From the NCBI RefSeq assembly GCF_002968015.1, contig NZ_PUIP01000017.1, positions 62,001 through 126,000 on the forward strand: DNA of 64,000 nt, read 5' to 3'. Positions 1 to 8,993 of the stretch are shown piece by piece (within the stretch, counting starts at the first letter, position 1; every line of letters starts with the position of its first letter). Position numbers and translations under genes: made by a program. This stretch comes from Massilia phosphatilytica (lineage in GTDB: Bacteria; Pseudomonadota; Gammaproteobacteria; Burkholderiales; Burkholderiaceae_D). The notes under the pieces were generated by a model that was not told where the DNA came from, ran no database searches, and saw only the letters and a list, made by a program, of their open reading frames with translations.

Positions 1-899
1 TGCAGGATTCGAACGACTACTTCCTCGGCAACATCCAGAAGGACGGCACGTATTCCGTCGTGCCGCGCATGCCGGGCGGCGAAGTGACGCCGGACGGCCT
101 GATCGCCGTGGGCGCGGTCGCGAAGAAGTACGGCCTGTACACCAAGATCACGGGCGGCCAGCGCGTCGACCTGTTCGGTGCCCGCGTGGACCAGCTGCCG
201 GCGATCTGGGAAGAGCTGATCGCGGCCGGCTTCGAATCGGGCCACGCCTACGGCAAGTCGCTGCGCACGGTGAAATCGTGCGTGGGCTCGACGTGGTGCC
301 GCTACGGCGTGGGCGATTCCGTCGGCTTCGCCATCGCGCTGGAAAACCGCTACAAGGGCCTGCGCGCCCCGCACAAGATCAAGTTCGGCGTGTCCGGCTG
401 CACCCGCGAATGCGCCGAGGCGCAGGGCAAGGACGTGGGCCTGATCGCCACGGAGAAGGGCTGGAACCTGTACGTGTGCGGCAACGGCGGCATGAAGCCC
501 CGCCACGCGGAACTGATCGCGTCGGACCTGGATGAAGCGACGGTCGTGAAACTCGTCGACCGCTTCCTGATGTTCTACGTGCGCACGGCCGACCGCCTGC
601 AGCGCACCAGCACGTGGCGCGAGAACCTGGAAGGCGGCCTGGATTACCTGAAGCAGGTCGTCATCGACGACAAGCTGGGCATCGCCGCCGAACTGGAAGC
701 CGACATGCAGCGCGTGGTCGACACGTATGCCGACGAGTGGAAGAACGCCGTCGAAGACCCGGCCGTGCGCCAGCGCTTCCGCAGCTTCGTCAACACCGAA
801 GGCACCGACGACAACGTCGTGTTCATGTCGGAGCGCGGCCAGATCCGTCCGGCCACGCCTGACGAACGCCGCCGCGTCATCCCGATCGCCGCAGCCTAA
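1..899 (+). CDS. nirB: Nitrite reductase [NAD(P)H] large subunit NirB, 3' part
   Basis: The C-terminal part of the siroheme nitrite reductase large subunit, which reduces nitrite to ammonium in the cytoplasm with electrons from NAD(P)H. The reading frame is already open at base 3, so the gene begins upstream of the window; the GTG at position 60 is internal. Visible are the cysteines that bind the [4Fe-4S]-siroheme centre (CVGSTWC, then CTREC about 35 residues later) and the conserved GNGG stretch after them. The missing N-terminal part should carry the FAD and NAD domains and the BFD-like [2Fe-2S] domain. nirD starts 27 bp downstream after a good ribosome binding site, so the two form one transcript. 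The family assignment is very secure; the truncation is only a window edge. Confidence 0.95.
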   Translation, partial: QDSNDYFLGNIQKDGTYSVVPRMPGGEVTPDGLIAVGAVAKKYGLYTKITGGQRVDLFGARVDQLPAIWEELIAAGFESGHAYGKSLRTVKSCVGSTWCRYGVGDSVGFAIALENRYKGLRAPHKIKFGVSGCTRECAEAQGKDVGLIATEKGWNLYVCGNGGMKPRHAELIASDLDEATVVKLVDRFLMFYVRTADRLQRTSTWRENLEGGLDYLKQVVIDDKLGIAAELEADMQRVVDTYADEWKNAVEDPAVRQRFRSFVNTEGTDDNVVFMSERGQIRPATPDERRRVIPIAAA

Positions 900-925
900 T
901 TCACCGACTGGAACAGGAGAACACC

Positions 926-1273
926 ATGCACCGCGATATTCAACTCAATCAGTGGAACGCCGTCTGCTCGCTCGACCAGATCGTCCCGGACACGGGCGTC
1001 GCCGCCCTGCTGAATGGCCGTCAGGTGGCCGTGTTCCGCGTGGGCGCCGAGGACCCGCGCGTGTTCGCCATCGATAACTACGATCCGAACTCGGACGCCG
1101 CCGTGCTGTCGCGCGGCCTGGTCGGCAGCATCGGCGAGCGCGTCGTCGTCGCCTCGCCGATCTACAAGCAGCACTTCGACCTGCAGACCGGCGAATGCCT
1201 GGAAGCCCCGCACCACTCGGTGTCGAGCTACCCGGTGCGCGTCGAAGACGGCAAGGTCTGGGTGGGTGCGTAA
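926..1273 (+). CDS. nirD: Nitrite reductase small subunit NirD
   Basis: Small, Rieske-fold subunit of assimilatory NADH-nitrite reductase, 115 residues, which is the usual length. Like other NirD proteins it keeps the fold but lacks the Cys-His pairs that hold a Rieske cluster, so it is structural or supportive rather than a redox carrier (family knowledge). The C-terminal stretch with FDLQTGECLEAP and YPVRVEDGKVWV is typical. The start is set by a CAGGAGA ribosome binding site ending 7-8 bp before the ATG. Its TAA stop at 1271-1273 is followed directly by the ATG of the next gene, so the two are translationally coupled. Confidence 0.93.
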   Translation: MHRDIQLNQWNAVCSLDQIVPDTGVAALLNGRQVAVFRVGAEDPRVFAIDNYDPNSDAAVLSRGLVGSIGERVVVASPIYKQHFDLQTGECLEAPHHSVSSYPVRVEDGKVWVGA

Positions 1274-2479
1274 ATGAAGACCCATCCGCGCCTGGTCGTC
1301 ATCGGCAACGGCATGGCGGGCATGCGCACGGTCGAGGAGCTGCTCAAGCTCGCGCCCGACATGTACCGCATCACCGTGTTCGGCGCGGAGCCGCACGGAA
1401 ATTACAACCGCATCCTGCTGTCGCCCGTGCTCGCGGGCGAGAAGACCGTCGACGACATCATGCTCAACACGCGTGAATGGTACGACGCCAACGGCATCAC
1501 CTTGCACGCGGGCGACCCGGTCGTGCGCATCGACCGCAAGAAGCGCGTCGTGCACGCCGCGTCCGGCCTCGCCGTGCCGTATGACCGCCTCCTGATCGCG
1601 ACCGGTTCGAAGCCGTTCATCGTGCCGGTGCCGGGTCACCAGCTGCCGGGCGTGATCGGTTTCCGCGACATCAGCGACGTCGACACGATGCTCGAGGCCG
1701 CGCGCGCGGGCGGGAAGGCCGTCGTCATCGGCGGCGGGCTGCTCGGCCTGGAAGCGGCGAACGGCCTGCTGCGCCAGGGCATGGAAGTCGCCGTCGTGCA
1801 CGTGATGGGCAGCCTGATGAACCAGCAGCTCGACCCGCCCGCCGCCGAACTGCTGCGCGCGAGCCTGGAACAGCGCGGCCTGCGCATCCTTCTGAACCGC
1901 CAGACCGTCGCCATCGAGGGCGAGGACCGTGTACGCAGCGTCCGCTTCGAAGATGGCGAGACCGTGGACGCCGACCTCGTCGTGATGGCCGCCGGCGTGC
2001 GCCCGAACGTCGAGCTGGCGAAAGCCGCCGGCCTGCACTGCGAGCGCGCGATCGTCGTCGACGACACGCTGCAGACCTACGATCCGCGCGTGTACGCCGT
2101 CGGCGAATGCGTCCAGCACCGCCGCGCCACGTTCGGCCTCGTGGCGCCGATCTGGGACCAGGCGCGCGTCGCCGCCGCCCACCTCGCGGGTTCCGGCCAC
2201 CGCCGCTACGTGCAGCAGGCCACCGCGACGAAGCTGAAGGTGACGGGCGTGGACCTGTACTCGGCCGGCGACATCGTGGGCGGCGAGGGCAGCGAAGATC
2301 TCGTGCTGCGTGACCGCCGCGGCGGCATCTATAAACGCCTCGTCGTCGCGGGCAACCGCCTGACGGGCGCCGTGTTGTACGGGGACGTCGCGGACGGTCC
2401 CTGGTACTTCGACCTGATTCAACAGCGGACGGACATCTCGTCCATCCGCGACCAGTTGCTGTTCGGCCGAGCGGCCTGA
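1274..2479 (+). CDS. NirB-like FAD/NAD(P)H oxidoreductase (nitrate reductase electron-transfer subunit)
   Basis: A 401-residue pyridine nucleotide-disulphide family flavoprotein that looks like the N-terminal half of NirB without the siroheme part. The FAD-binding GNGMAG lies at residues 11-16, NYNRILLSP follows near residue 46, and a second nucleotide-binding GGGLLGLEAAN lies near residue 155. These NYNRI/LLSPVL segments are typical of NirB and NasB-type reductases. It starts directly on the nirD stop and ends 13 bp before the nasA start, so it is in the same operon. The likely role is to pass NADH electrons to NasA, completing an assimilatory nitrate reductase that otherwise has only the catalytic subunit here. 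That partnership is inferred from gene order. An alternative is a second reductase input for nitrite reductase. Confidence 0.85.
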   Translation: MKTHPRLVVIGNGMAGMRTVEELLKLAPDMYRITVFGAEPHGNYNRILLSPVLAGEKTVDDIMLNTREWYDANGITLHAGDPVVRIDRKKRVVHAASGLAVPYDRLLIATGSKPFIVPVPGHQLPGVIGFRDISDVDTMLEAARAGGKAVVIGGGLLGLEAANGLLRQGMEVAVVHVMGSLMNQQLDPPAAELLRASLEQRGLRILLNRQTVAIEGEDRVRSVRFEDGETVDADLVVMAAGVRPNVELAKAAGLHCERAIVVDDTLQTYDPRVYAVGECVQHRRATFGLVAPIWDQARVAAAHLAGSGHRRYVQQATATKLKVTGVDLYSAGDIVGGEGSEDLVLRDRRGGIYKRLVVAGNRLTGAVLYGDVADGPWYFDLIQQRTDISSIRDQLLFGRAA

Positions 2480-2492
2480 CGAGGAGTTGCAC

Positions 2493-5195
2493 ATGAAGTT
2501 GTCCGCCATCCCCACCACTGTCAAGACGACGTGCCCGTATTGCGGCGTCGGCTGCGGCGTCAACGCCCAGGTCGGGCAGGACGGCCAGGTCGCGATCGCG
2601 GGCGACGCGGCGCACCCGGCCAGCCAGGGACGCCTGTGCGTAAAGGGTTCGGCACTGGGCGAGACGCTGGGCAACCGCGGCCGCCTGCTTGCGCCGATGC
2701 TGCGTGAAGCCGGCGCATTGCGCGAAGCGTCGTGGGACGAGGCGCTGGACAAGGTCGCAGCCGGCTTCGCGCGCGTGATCGCGGAGCACGGCCCGGACGC
2801 CGTCGCGCTGTACGTCTCCGGCCAGTTGCTGACCGAGGACTACTACGTCGCCAACAAGTTCATGAAGGGCTATGTCGGCAGCGCGAACATCGACACGAAC
2901 TCGCGCCTGTGCATGTCGTCCGCGGTGGCTGGCCACAAGCGCGCGTTCGGCGAAGACATCGTGCCGGGCTGCTACGAAGACTTCGAACAGGCCGACCTGA
3001 TCGTGCTCGTCGGCTCGAACGCCGCGTGGTGCCACCCGACGCTGTACCAGCGCATCGCGCGCGCGAAGCAGGAGCGTCCGGCGCTGAAAATCGTCGTCGT
3101 CGACCCGCGCCGCACGGCCACCTGCGACATCGCCGACCTGCACCTGCCGGTGAAACCGGGCACGGACGTGTGGCTGTTCGACGGCCTGCTGGGCCACCTG
3201 GCCGCGCACGCGGCCGACGATGCCTTCATCGACGGCCACACGACGGGCGTGGCGGATGCGCTGGATGCCGCGGGCAAGGCGGGTTCGCTGGCGGACGTGG
3301 CGAAGGCCTGCCGCCTCGACCCGCGCGACCTGGAGCGCTTCTACGACCTGTTCGCGAACACGGAGAAGGTCGTGACGGCGTTCACGATGGGCGTGAACCA
3401 GTCGACCGCCGGTGCCGACAAGGTCAATGCGATCATCAACTGCCACCTGATCACGGGCCGCATCGGCCGCCCCGGCATGGGACCGTTCTCGCTGACGGGC
3501 CAGCCGAATGCGATGGGCGGGCGCGAAGTGGGCGGCCTCGCGAACATGCTGGCCGCGCACATGGACCTCGACGATGCCGCGCAACGCGCCGCGCTGCAGG
3601 AATTCTGGGGTTCGCCGCACGTGGCCGGCAAGCCGGGCCTGAAGGCGGTCGACCTGTTCCGCGCCATCGAGGACGGCAAAGTCAAAGCGGTGTGGATCAT
3701 GGCGACGAATCCGCTCGTGAGTCTGCCCGATGCCGACCAGGCGCGCCGCGCGCTGGAAAAATGCGAGCTGGTTGTCGCTTCCGACATCGTCCTCGGCACG
3801 GACACGAACGACGGGGCCCACGTGCTGCTGCCGGCCCTCGGCTGGGGCGAGAAGGATGGCACCGTCACCAATTCGGAGCGCTGCATCTCGCGCCAGCGCG
3901 CATTCCTGTCCGCGCCCGGCAGCGCGCGCGCCGACTGGGACATCATGTGCGACGTCGCCCGCCGCATGGGCTTTACAGGTTTCGATTTCAAATCCGCGCA
4001 CGAGATCTTCGACGAACATGCGCGCCTGTCCGCGTGGAAGAACGGCACCGACGGCCAGCGCCGCCGCCTGTTCGACATCGGTGGCATGGCCGGCATGACG
4101 CGCGCCGACTACGACGCGCTCGATCCCGTCCAGTGGCCGGTGCGTACGCCGGGTGAGCGCACGGAACGCCTGTTCGGCGACGGCCGCTTCGCACATGGCG
4201 ACGGCCGCGCGCGGTTCGTGGCGACGGTGCCGCGCGCACCGGCGTACCTGCCGGGCGGCGAATATCCGCTCGTGCTGAACACGGGCCGCGTGCGCGACCA
4301 GTGGCACACGATGACGCGCACGGGCCGCTCGCAGAAGCTGGCCGAGCACATCCCGGAACCGTACATCGACATGCACCCGCAGGATGCGCTGCTGTCCGGC
4401 GTGAAGGCGGGCGAGCTGGCGCGCGTGACGAGCGACTGGGGTGCCGTCGTGGCACGCGTGCAGCACGGCGGCGGCATCGCGCGCGGCAGCGTGTTCATGC
4501 CGATCCACTGGAGCGGCCAGACGGCGTCGGACGCGCGCGTGGGCACCGTCGTCAACCCGGCCGTCGACCCCGTGTCGGGCGAGCCGGAATTCAAGCACAC
4601 GCCCGTGCGCATCGAACCGTTCGGCGTCACGTGGTACGGCTTCATCCTGTCTCGCACGGAACTGCCGCTGCGCGAGGCATCCAACTGGACGCGCGTGCAG
4701 GGCAAGGACTTCGTCCGCTACGAACTGGCGGGCCGCAAGCCGTTCGCCGCCGCGCACGACTGGGCCCGCAAGCTGCTGGACGTGCACGATGACGACGCGG
4801 ACTGGATCGACGTCGAGGACAAGAACGGCGGCATGTTCCGCGCCGTGCACCTCATCGACGGCCGCATCGAAGCGTGCCTGTTCGTGGCGCAGCGCGCCGA
4901 CCTGCCGGCCCGCACGTGGCTCGCCAGCATGTTCGACAAGGAACAGCTGGAGCCGGCCGACCGCCTCAGCCTCCTTGCGGGCCGCGCGAAAGAGCCGGGC
5001 ATCGATCCCGGACCGACCGTGTGCTCGTGCTTCGGCGTGGGCCGCAAGACGATCGAGATCGCGATCCGCGAGAACAACCTGTGCGACGCGGCGGCCGTCA
5101 CGGCATGCACGAAGGCGGGCGGCAATTGCGGGTCCTGCATTCCCGAGATCCGCTCCCTGCTGGTCGAGGCGCAGGCGCAGGCGGCCGAGGTTTGA
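2493..5195 (+). CDS. nasA: Assimilatory nitrate reductase catalytic subunit NasA
   Basis: A 900-residue molybdopterin oxidoreductase that reduces nitrate to nitrite in the cytoplasm. The N-terminus has the [4Fe-4S] motif (CPYCGVGC and the later RLCVKG), the body has the molybdopterin domains including RDQWHTMTRTG near residue 600, and the C-terminus adds a BFD-like [2Fe-2S] domain at about 844-893 (CSCFGVG, then CTKAGGNCGSC). There is no signal peptide, which fits the assimilatory rather than the periplasmic type. A TTG at 2487 is in frame, but GAGGAG at 2481-2486 touches it; the ATG at 2493 has proper spacing. It is the last gene of the nitrate/nitrite operon and ends 3 bp from the convergent LysR gene. 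No nitrate transporter is seen in the window. Confidence 0.95.
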   Translation: MKLSAIPTTVKTTCPYCGVGCGVNAQVGQDGQVAIAGDAAHPASQGRLCVKGSALGETLGNRGRLLAPMLREAGALREASWDEALDKVAAGFARVIAEHGPDAVALYVSGQLLTEDYYVANKFMKGYVGSANIDTNSRLCMSSAVAGHKRAFGEDIVPGCYEDFEQADLIVLVGSNAAWCHPTLYQRIARAKQERPALKIVVVDPRRTATCDIADLHLPVKPGTDVWLFDGLLGHLAAHAADDAFIDGHTTGVADALDAAGKAGSLADVAKACRLDPRDLERFYDLFANTEKVVTAFTMGVNQSTAGADKVNAIINCHLITGRIGRPGMGPFSLTGQPNAMGGREVGGLANMLAAHMDLDDAAQRAALQEFWGSPHVAGKPGLKAVDLFRAIEDGKVKAVWIMATNPLVSLPDADQARRALEKCELVVASDIVLGTDTNDGAHVLLPALGWGEKDGTVTNSERCISRQRAFLSAPGSARADWDIMCDVARRMGFTGFDFKSAHEIFDEHARLSAWKNGTDGQRRRLFDIGGMAGMTRADYDALDPVQWPVRTPGERTERLFGDGRFAHGDGRARFVATVPRAPAYLPGGEYPLVLNTGRVRDQWHTMTRTGRSQKLAEHIPEPYIDMHPQDALLSGVKAGELARVTSDWGAVVARVQHGGGIARGSVFMPIHWSGQTASDARVGTVVNPAVDPVSGEPEFKHTPVRIEPFGVTWYGFILSRTELPLREASNWTRVQGKDFVRYELAGRKPFAAAHDWARKLLDVHDDDADWIDVEDKNGGMFRAVHLIDGRIEACLFVAQRADLPARTWLASMFDKEQLEPADRLSLLAGRAKEPGIDPGPTVCSCFGVGRKTIEIAIRENNLCDAAAVTACTKAGGNCGSCIPEIRSLLVEAQAQAAEV

Positions 5196-5198
5196 CGG

Positions 5199-6149
5199 TC
5201 AGCGTCCCGGCGGTGCCACCACGCCGTACGCCTGCGGCACCGCCACCCGCATGATGTCGATGAAGCGCCGCAGCCGGGCCGGATAGAACCGTGCCGGCGG
5301 ATAGATCAGCCAGATCGGCAGCGGTGACGCCTGCCAGTCCGGCACGAGCTGCACGAGCCGGCCCGCGTCCAGTTCCTCGCGCAACGCCCAGCGCGAACCC
5401 AGCGCGGCACCCACGCCCAGCGTGACGGCGCTGCGCATCGCATACAGGTTGTCCGTGTACATGCGCGGCCGGACGGGCACGCCCACCGTTTCGCCGGTGC
5501 GGGCATGGGTCAAGGTCACTTCGTCGCGATAATAGTGGCTGACGGCGATCCAGGGCAGCGCCGACAGCTCGTCCGGATGCACGGGCAGGGCGCGGCCGTC
5601 GAACAGGCCCGGTGTCGCGATGACGATGCGCGGCACGTCGCCCAGCCGGATCGCGACCATCGACGGATCGGGCACCTCGCCCACGCGGATCGCGCAATCG
5701 ATGCCTTCGCCGATGAAGTCGGGCGTGCGGTCGTGCAGGACCCAGTCCACCGTCATGCGCGGATAGCGCGCCAGGTATTCCGCCAGCGGCGCGACCAGCT
5801 GCTGCTGGCCGAACGCGTGCGGCGCCACGACACGCAGCATCCCCACCGGTTCGTCCACGGCGCCCCGGATCTCGCTCTCGAATTCCTGCCATCCCGCGAT
5901 GAGCTCCTTGGCGCGCGCATAGCAGCGCATGCCGTCGTCCGTCAGCTTCATCGCGTGCGTGGACCGCTGCAGCAGGCGCACGCCCAGCGATTTCTCCAAT
6001 GCCTTCAGGCGCCGGCTGATCGTCGGCTGCGTCGTCGCGAGTGCCCGCGCCGCGGCGGACAGGCTGCCGGCATCCACGATGCGGACGAAGGTCTCGACCA
6101 GCATCATACGGTCGGCAGATGGATTGATAGTCGAAAAGTCCGTGCTCAT
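5199..6149 (-). CDS. LysR-family transcriptional regulator
   Basis: A 316-residue LysR regulator. The N-terminal winged helix-turn-helix is clear (ETFVRIVDAGSLSAAARAL, then TQPTISRRLKALEKSLGV), followed by the usual effector-binding domain. The frame runs further upstream, but the ATG at 6149 is preferred because it leaves an intergenic region and places the helix-turn-helix about 15-20 residues in, as is common. The gene is divergent from an MFS transporter 99 bp away, so that transporter is the likely target (inference). The sequence type with LVQLVPDWQ and IWLIYP resembles the large CrgA/DhcR-like group, whose effectors cannot be read from sequence. Confidence 0.88.
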   Translation of the reverse strand: MSTDFSTINPSADRMMLVETFVRIVDAGSLSAAARALATTQPTISRRLKALEKSLGVRLLQRSTHAMKLTDDGMRCYARAKELIAGWQEFESEIRGAVDEPVGMLRVVAPHAFGQQQLVAPLAEYLARYPRMTVDWVLHDRTPDFIGEGIDCAIRVGEVPDPSMVAIRLGDVPRIVIATPGLFDGRALPVHPDELSALPWIAVSHYYRDEVTLTHARTGETVGVPVRPRMYTDNLYAMRSAVTLGVGAALGSRWALREELDAGRLVQLVPDWQASPLPIWLIYPPARFYPARLRRFIDIMRVAVPQAYGVVAPPGR

Positions 6150-6248
6150 ACGTGCATGGTATAACACTTCGACGTTCGCCGGGGCTACACGGTCATGTTT
6201 CGCTTCTCCATAATGCACTGCAACAACTCACCCACCATGGAGTCCAAC
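6150..6248. promoter_or_regulatory. Divergent LysR/MFS promoter region
   Basis: The 99 bp between the LysR gene and the MFS gene must hold both promoters. A CATAAT at 6209-6214 is a fair -10 for the transporter, and the reverse complement of the bases around 6155-6165 contains TTATAC as a possible -10 for the regulator. No convincing -35 or T-N11-A LysR box is obvious, so this is a weak call based mainly on gene arrangement. Confidence 0.35.
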
Positions 6249-7466
6249 ATGAGCATCGCACACACGACGGCGACTGTCATACCGATCCGCACGAGGCTGA
6301 CCTCGCCTCTGATCTTCCTGCTGGCCGCCAGTACCGGCCTGTCCGTCGCCGCCCTGTACTACAGCCAGCCCACCCTGGGCGTGCTGGCCACCGACCTGCA
6401 CGCCAGCAACCAGGCTGTCGGCTGGATCCCGACCCTGACGCAGTTCGGCTACGCCCTCGGCCTGCTGTTCCTCGCGCCGCTGGGCGACCGCTTCGATCGC
6501 CGCACGATCATCGTCGTGAAATCGCTGCTGCTGGCCGTCGCACTGCTGGCCATCGCCGCCGCGCCGAGCCTTTCCGTGCTGCTGGGCGCGAGCCTTGCCG
6601 TCGGCTTGCTGGCCACCGTCGCCCAGGACATCGTCCCGGCCGCCGCAACCCTGGCGCCGGCCGCGCACCGCGGCCGCATCGTCGGCACCGTCATGACCGG
6701 GCTGCTGCTGGGCATCCTGCTGTCGCGCGTCGTGGGCGGCATCGTCGCGGAGGCGCTCGGCTGGCGTGCCGTGTTCGGCGGGGCGGCGGTTGTCGCGGCC
6801 TTCACGACGGCGATCCTTGCCCGCGGGCTGCCGAGCTTCAAGCCGACGAGCACGGTCGCCTATCCGGTCCTGCTGGGCTCGCTGTTCGCGCTGTGGAAAG
6901 AACACCGTGCCCTGCGCCTCGCCGCCATGGCGCAAGGCCTGCTGTCGATCGGCTTCTCGGCCTTCTGGTCCACGCTGGCCGTGATGCTGCACGGCGCGCC
7001 GTTCCACCTGGGTTCGGCCGCCGCCGGTTCGTTCGGCCTGGCCGGTGCCGTCGGCGCGCTGGCTGCCCCGTTCGCCGGCCGCCTGGCCGACCGCCGCGGT
7101 CCGCAGTTCGTGACCCGCGTCGGCGCCGGCTTGAGCGTCGCGTCGTTCGCTGTCATGTTCGCCATGCCGCACCTGCCCGCCGGCGCGCAGCTGGTGCTGC
7201 TGGCCCTGGCCACGGTCGGCTTCGACCTGGGCGTGCAGGCGACGATGATCGCCCACCAGACCATCGTCTACGGCATCGCACCGGAAGCGCGCAGCCGCCT
7301 GAACGCGATCTTCATGACCACGATGTTCGTCGGCATGGCAGCGGGTGGCGCGCTCGGTGCCCAGGCGCTGGCTGCATGGGGCTGGAACGGCATCGTGACC
7401 TTGGCTGTCGCCTCGAGCCTGGCCGCGCTGGCGGTGCGGATCCGGGCGTCGGCGGGCAATCGCTAG
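6249..7466 (+). CDS. MFS transporter, AraJ/YnfM-like efflux type
   Basis: A 405-residue major facilitator transporter with about twelve hydrophobic helices. The first helix reads into AALYYSQPTLG, and the loop after helix 2 carries GDRFDRR, the family's signature GxxxDRxGRR-like motif. The pattern matches proton-driven sugar or drug exporters of the AraJ/YnfM group rather than nitrate transporters, although it lies near the nitrate operon. The start at 6249 is preferred to the ATG at 6237 because GGAG at 6239-6242 is then spaced 6 bp away. Its stop overlaps the end of the convergent gene by 4 bp. Regulation by the divergent LysR protein is likely from arrangement only; the substrate is unknown. 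Confidence 0.85.
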   Translation: MSIAHTTATVIPIRTRLTSPLIFLLAASTGLSVAALYYSQPTLGVLATDLHASNQAVGWIPTLTQFGYALGLLFLAPLGDRFDRRTIIVVKSLLLAVALLAIAAAPSLSVLLGASLAVGLLATVAQDIVPAAATLAPAAHRGRIVGTVMTGLLLGILLSRVVGGIVAEALGWRAVFGGAAVVAAFTTAILARGLPSFKPTSTVAYPVLLGSLFALWKEHRALRLAAMAQGLLSIGFSAFWSTLAVMLHGAPFHLGSAAAGSFGLAGAVGALAAPFAGRLADRRGPQFVTRVGAGLSVASFAVMFAMPHLPAGAQLVLLALATVGFDLGVQATMIAHQTIVYGIAPEARSRLNAIFMTTMFVGMAAGGALGAQALAAWGWNGIVTLAVASSLAALAVRIRASAGNR

Positions 7467-7939
7467 TCCTCGCGTACCACGATGCGGTCGCAAAGGGGAA
7501 GCCATGCGCCCTTGGGGCGCCACTCCCATGCGATGGTCTGGGTCCGGTTGTCGTCGCTGAAGGTAATGGTTGCCCGCTCATGCTCGCCCGACAGCCGCCA
7601 TGTCGGGCCCTCCCGCGTGACGGCGTAGTGCCGGTAGTAGCCATGATTTTCGAAGCAGCGGGCGAACCAGGCGCCGGTCTCCGGATCGACGCCCATGATG
7701 GAGAGCGTGTCGAACACCTGGCCGCCCGGGAGCGCCTGCTCCTCCTGGACCAGGAAGTACTCACCGGTGTGCCAGCGCCCTGTGTGACGGCTCGTCCACG
7801 GCACGCCATTGGCACGGGGATCGGGGCCGTCCTGGTCCGTGTATCCGTAGGACGTACCCTGCGCGCGCCACTTGCCGAGAAACACGGCGAGCGCGTCGTG
7901 CATCGGACCGCGAACCGGGTTGGGGTTCTTGTCACTCAT
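7463..7939 (-). CDS. DUF1579-like hypothetical protein
   Basis: A 158-residue soluble protein with no signal peptide or membrane segment. The pattern of FLGKWRAQG near the start, GRWHTGEYFLVQEE in the middle and WRLSGEHERATITF later resembles the DUF1579 family of small beta-barrel proteins of unknown function. The start has GGGAG at suitable spacing. It is convergent with the MFS gene, sharing 4 bp, and lies 83 bp downstream of the next LysR gene on the same strand, so it could be co-transcribed with it. The biological role cannot be read from the sequence. Confidence 0.7.
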   Translation of the reverse strand: MSDKNPNPVRGPMHDALAVFLGKWRAQGTSYGYTDQDGPDPRANGVPWTSRHTGRWHTGEYFLVQEEQALPGGQVFDTLSIMGVDPETGAWFARCFENHGYYRHYAVTREGPTWRLSGEHERATITFSDDNRTQTIAWEWRPKGAWLPLCDRIVVRED

Positions 7940-8022
7940 GTCAGCTCCCGGGATGTTCGTTGACGAGATTCAGCCTGAAATGCTAAGCCGCCCGTGCGGC
8001 GGCGTCAACGCCGCGCCTGGGT

Positions 8023-8916
8023 TCACGCCAGCCGGATTTCCTGCGCCAAATACTGGAGCACCGTCGCCACCCGTCTGAGATGCCGGCTCTCCGGATGCGT
8101 CAGCAGCCACAGTTGCGTGACGCATTCCTCGATCTCGGGACCGACCTGGCGCAGGTCGGCGCGCGGCGCCGCCAGGAACAGCGGCAGCACCGCCACGCCC
8201 AGCCCAAGGGCCACGCACTCCGCCGCCGACAGGATGCTGCTCACCCGGTAGGCCGGCGCGATCTTCGGAAAGTGCCGGCGCCGCCACAGCACCGACGGAT
8301 GGTCGGGCAGGGCGTCATCCGGCGCGATCCAGGCCACACCGCGCTCGACCGCGTCCTCGATCGAACGCAGCCGGCTTCTGCGCGGCGCAAACAACGCCAC
8401 CCGGATCGGGCCGAGGGGCCGTCCCACCAGGTGCTCGGGCGGTGCGCGCGTGGCACGTATCGCGATGTCGGCATCGCGCCGGCCCAGGTTGACGGGCGTG
8501 TTGCTGGCATCGAGGTCGAAGTCCAGCAGCGGATGGCGCTCGCGCAACGCCTTGAGCGACGGCGCCACCCGGGCGTGCAGGATGGTGTCCGTCGTGGTGA
8601 TGCGGACCTGCCCGGAGACCTGGTCCGGCCGGATCTGCACAAGGGAGCGGGCCGCTTCGAGTTCGCTTTCCTGCCGCTCCGCATGGCGCGCGAGGTTCAA
8701 CGCGAGTTCGCCCGGCAGGTAGCCGGAGCGCGTGCGCTCGAACAGCGGCTGGCCCAGCCCGCGCTCGATGCGCTGCAGGTTACGGAAGACCGTCGAGCCG
8801 TCGACACCCAGGCGTTCTCCGGCCTGCGCGAGGGTGCCCGCGCGGACGAGGGCAAGCACGGTTTCGAGATCGGCGCTGCCGATGCGATAGGGTGGCGATT
8901 GCGTTTTTGCAGTCAT
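8023..8916 (-). CDS. LysR-family transcriptional regulator
   Basis: A 297-residue LysR regulator with helix-turn-helix near residues 15-50 (LAQAGERLGVDGSTVFRNLQ), followed by a periplasmic-binding-like effector domain. The recognition helix is unusual for the family (VDGSTVFRNL in place of the more common QPAVSRQI), as in a subset of divergent LysR proteins. It faces the DoxX-GST pair across 77 bp that hold an imperfect inverted repeat at 8928-8952, a plausible binding site. By analogy with such pairs it may sense a redox-active or electrophilic compound, but that is inference. No strong ribosome binding site precedes the ATG. Confidence 0.87.
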   Translation of the reverse strand: MTAKTQSPPYRIGSADLETVLALVRAGTLAQAGERLGVDGSTVFRNLQRIERGLGQPLFERTRSGYLPGELALNLARHAERQESELEAARSLVQIRPDQVSGQVRITTTDTILHARVAPSLKALRERHPLLDFDLDASNTPVNLGRRDADIAIRATRAPPEHLVGRPLGPIRVALFAPRRSRLRSIEDAVERGVAWIAPDDALPDHPSVLWRRRHFPKIAPAYRVSSILSAAECVALGLGVAVLPLFLAAPRADLRQVGPEIEECVTQLWLLTHPESRHLRRVATVLQYLAQEIRLA

Positions 8917-8927
8917 GGTTTGCAGAT

Positions 8928-8952
8928 GCGCGTATTCTCATTGTATTCGCGC
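8928..8952. promoter_or_regulatory. Imperfect inverted repeat between LysR and DoxX genes
   Basis: GCGCGTAT, a 9-bp gap, then ATTCGCGC: arms of 8 bp with a single mismatch, inside the 77-bp divergent intergenic region. Its size and place fit a LysR operator controlling DoxX-GST and the regulator's own gene. This is inferred from symmetry only. Confidence 0.4.
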
Positions 8953-8993
8953 AATCATAGACTAGGCGCTTCCAACCTTCAAGGAGAGTCGTC

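Noticed and set aside
926..1273. NirD as a Rieske iron-sulphur protein
   Set aside because: The Cys-x-His and Cys-x-x-His pairs are absent, as is normal for NirD, so no cluster should be claimed.
1725..4850. A 1041-codon open frame on the minus strand opposite nasA
   Set aside because: Its composition is dominated by Arg, His, Val and Ala with no recognisable motif, and it runs antisense to an unmistakable nitrate reductase. Long antisense frames are expected in high-GC DNA.
6249..7466. The MFS gene as the nitrate/nitrite transporter of the nearby operon
   Set aside because: It lacks the NarK nitrate signature and resembles AraJ-like exporters; it is also divergent from its own LysR gene and not in the nitrate operon.
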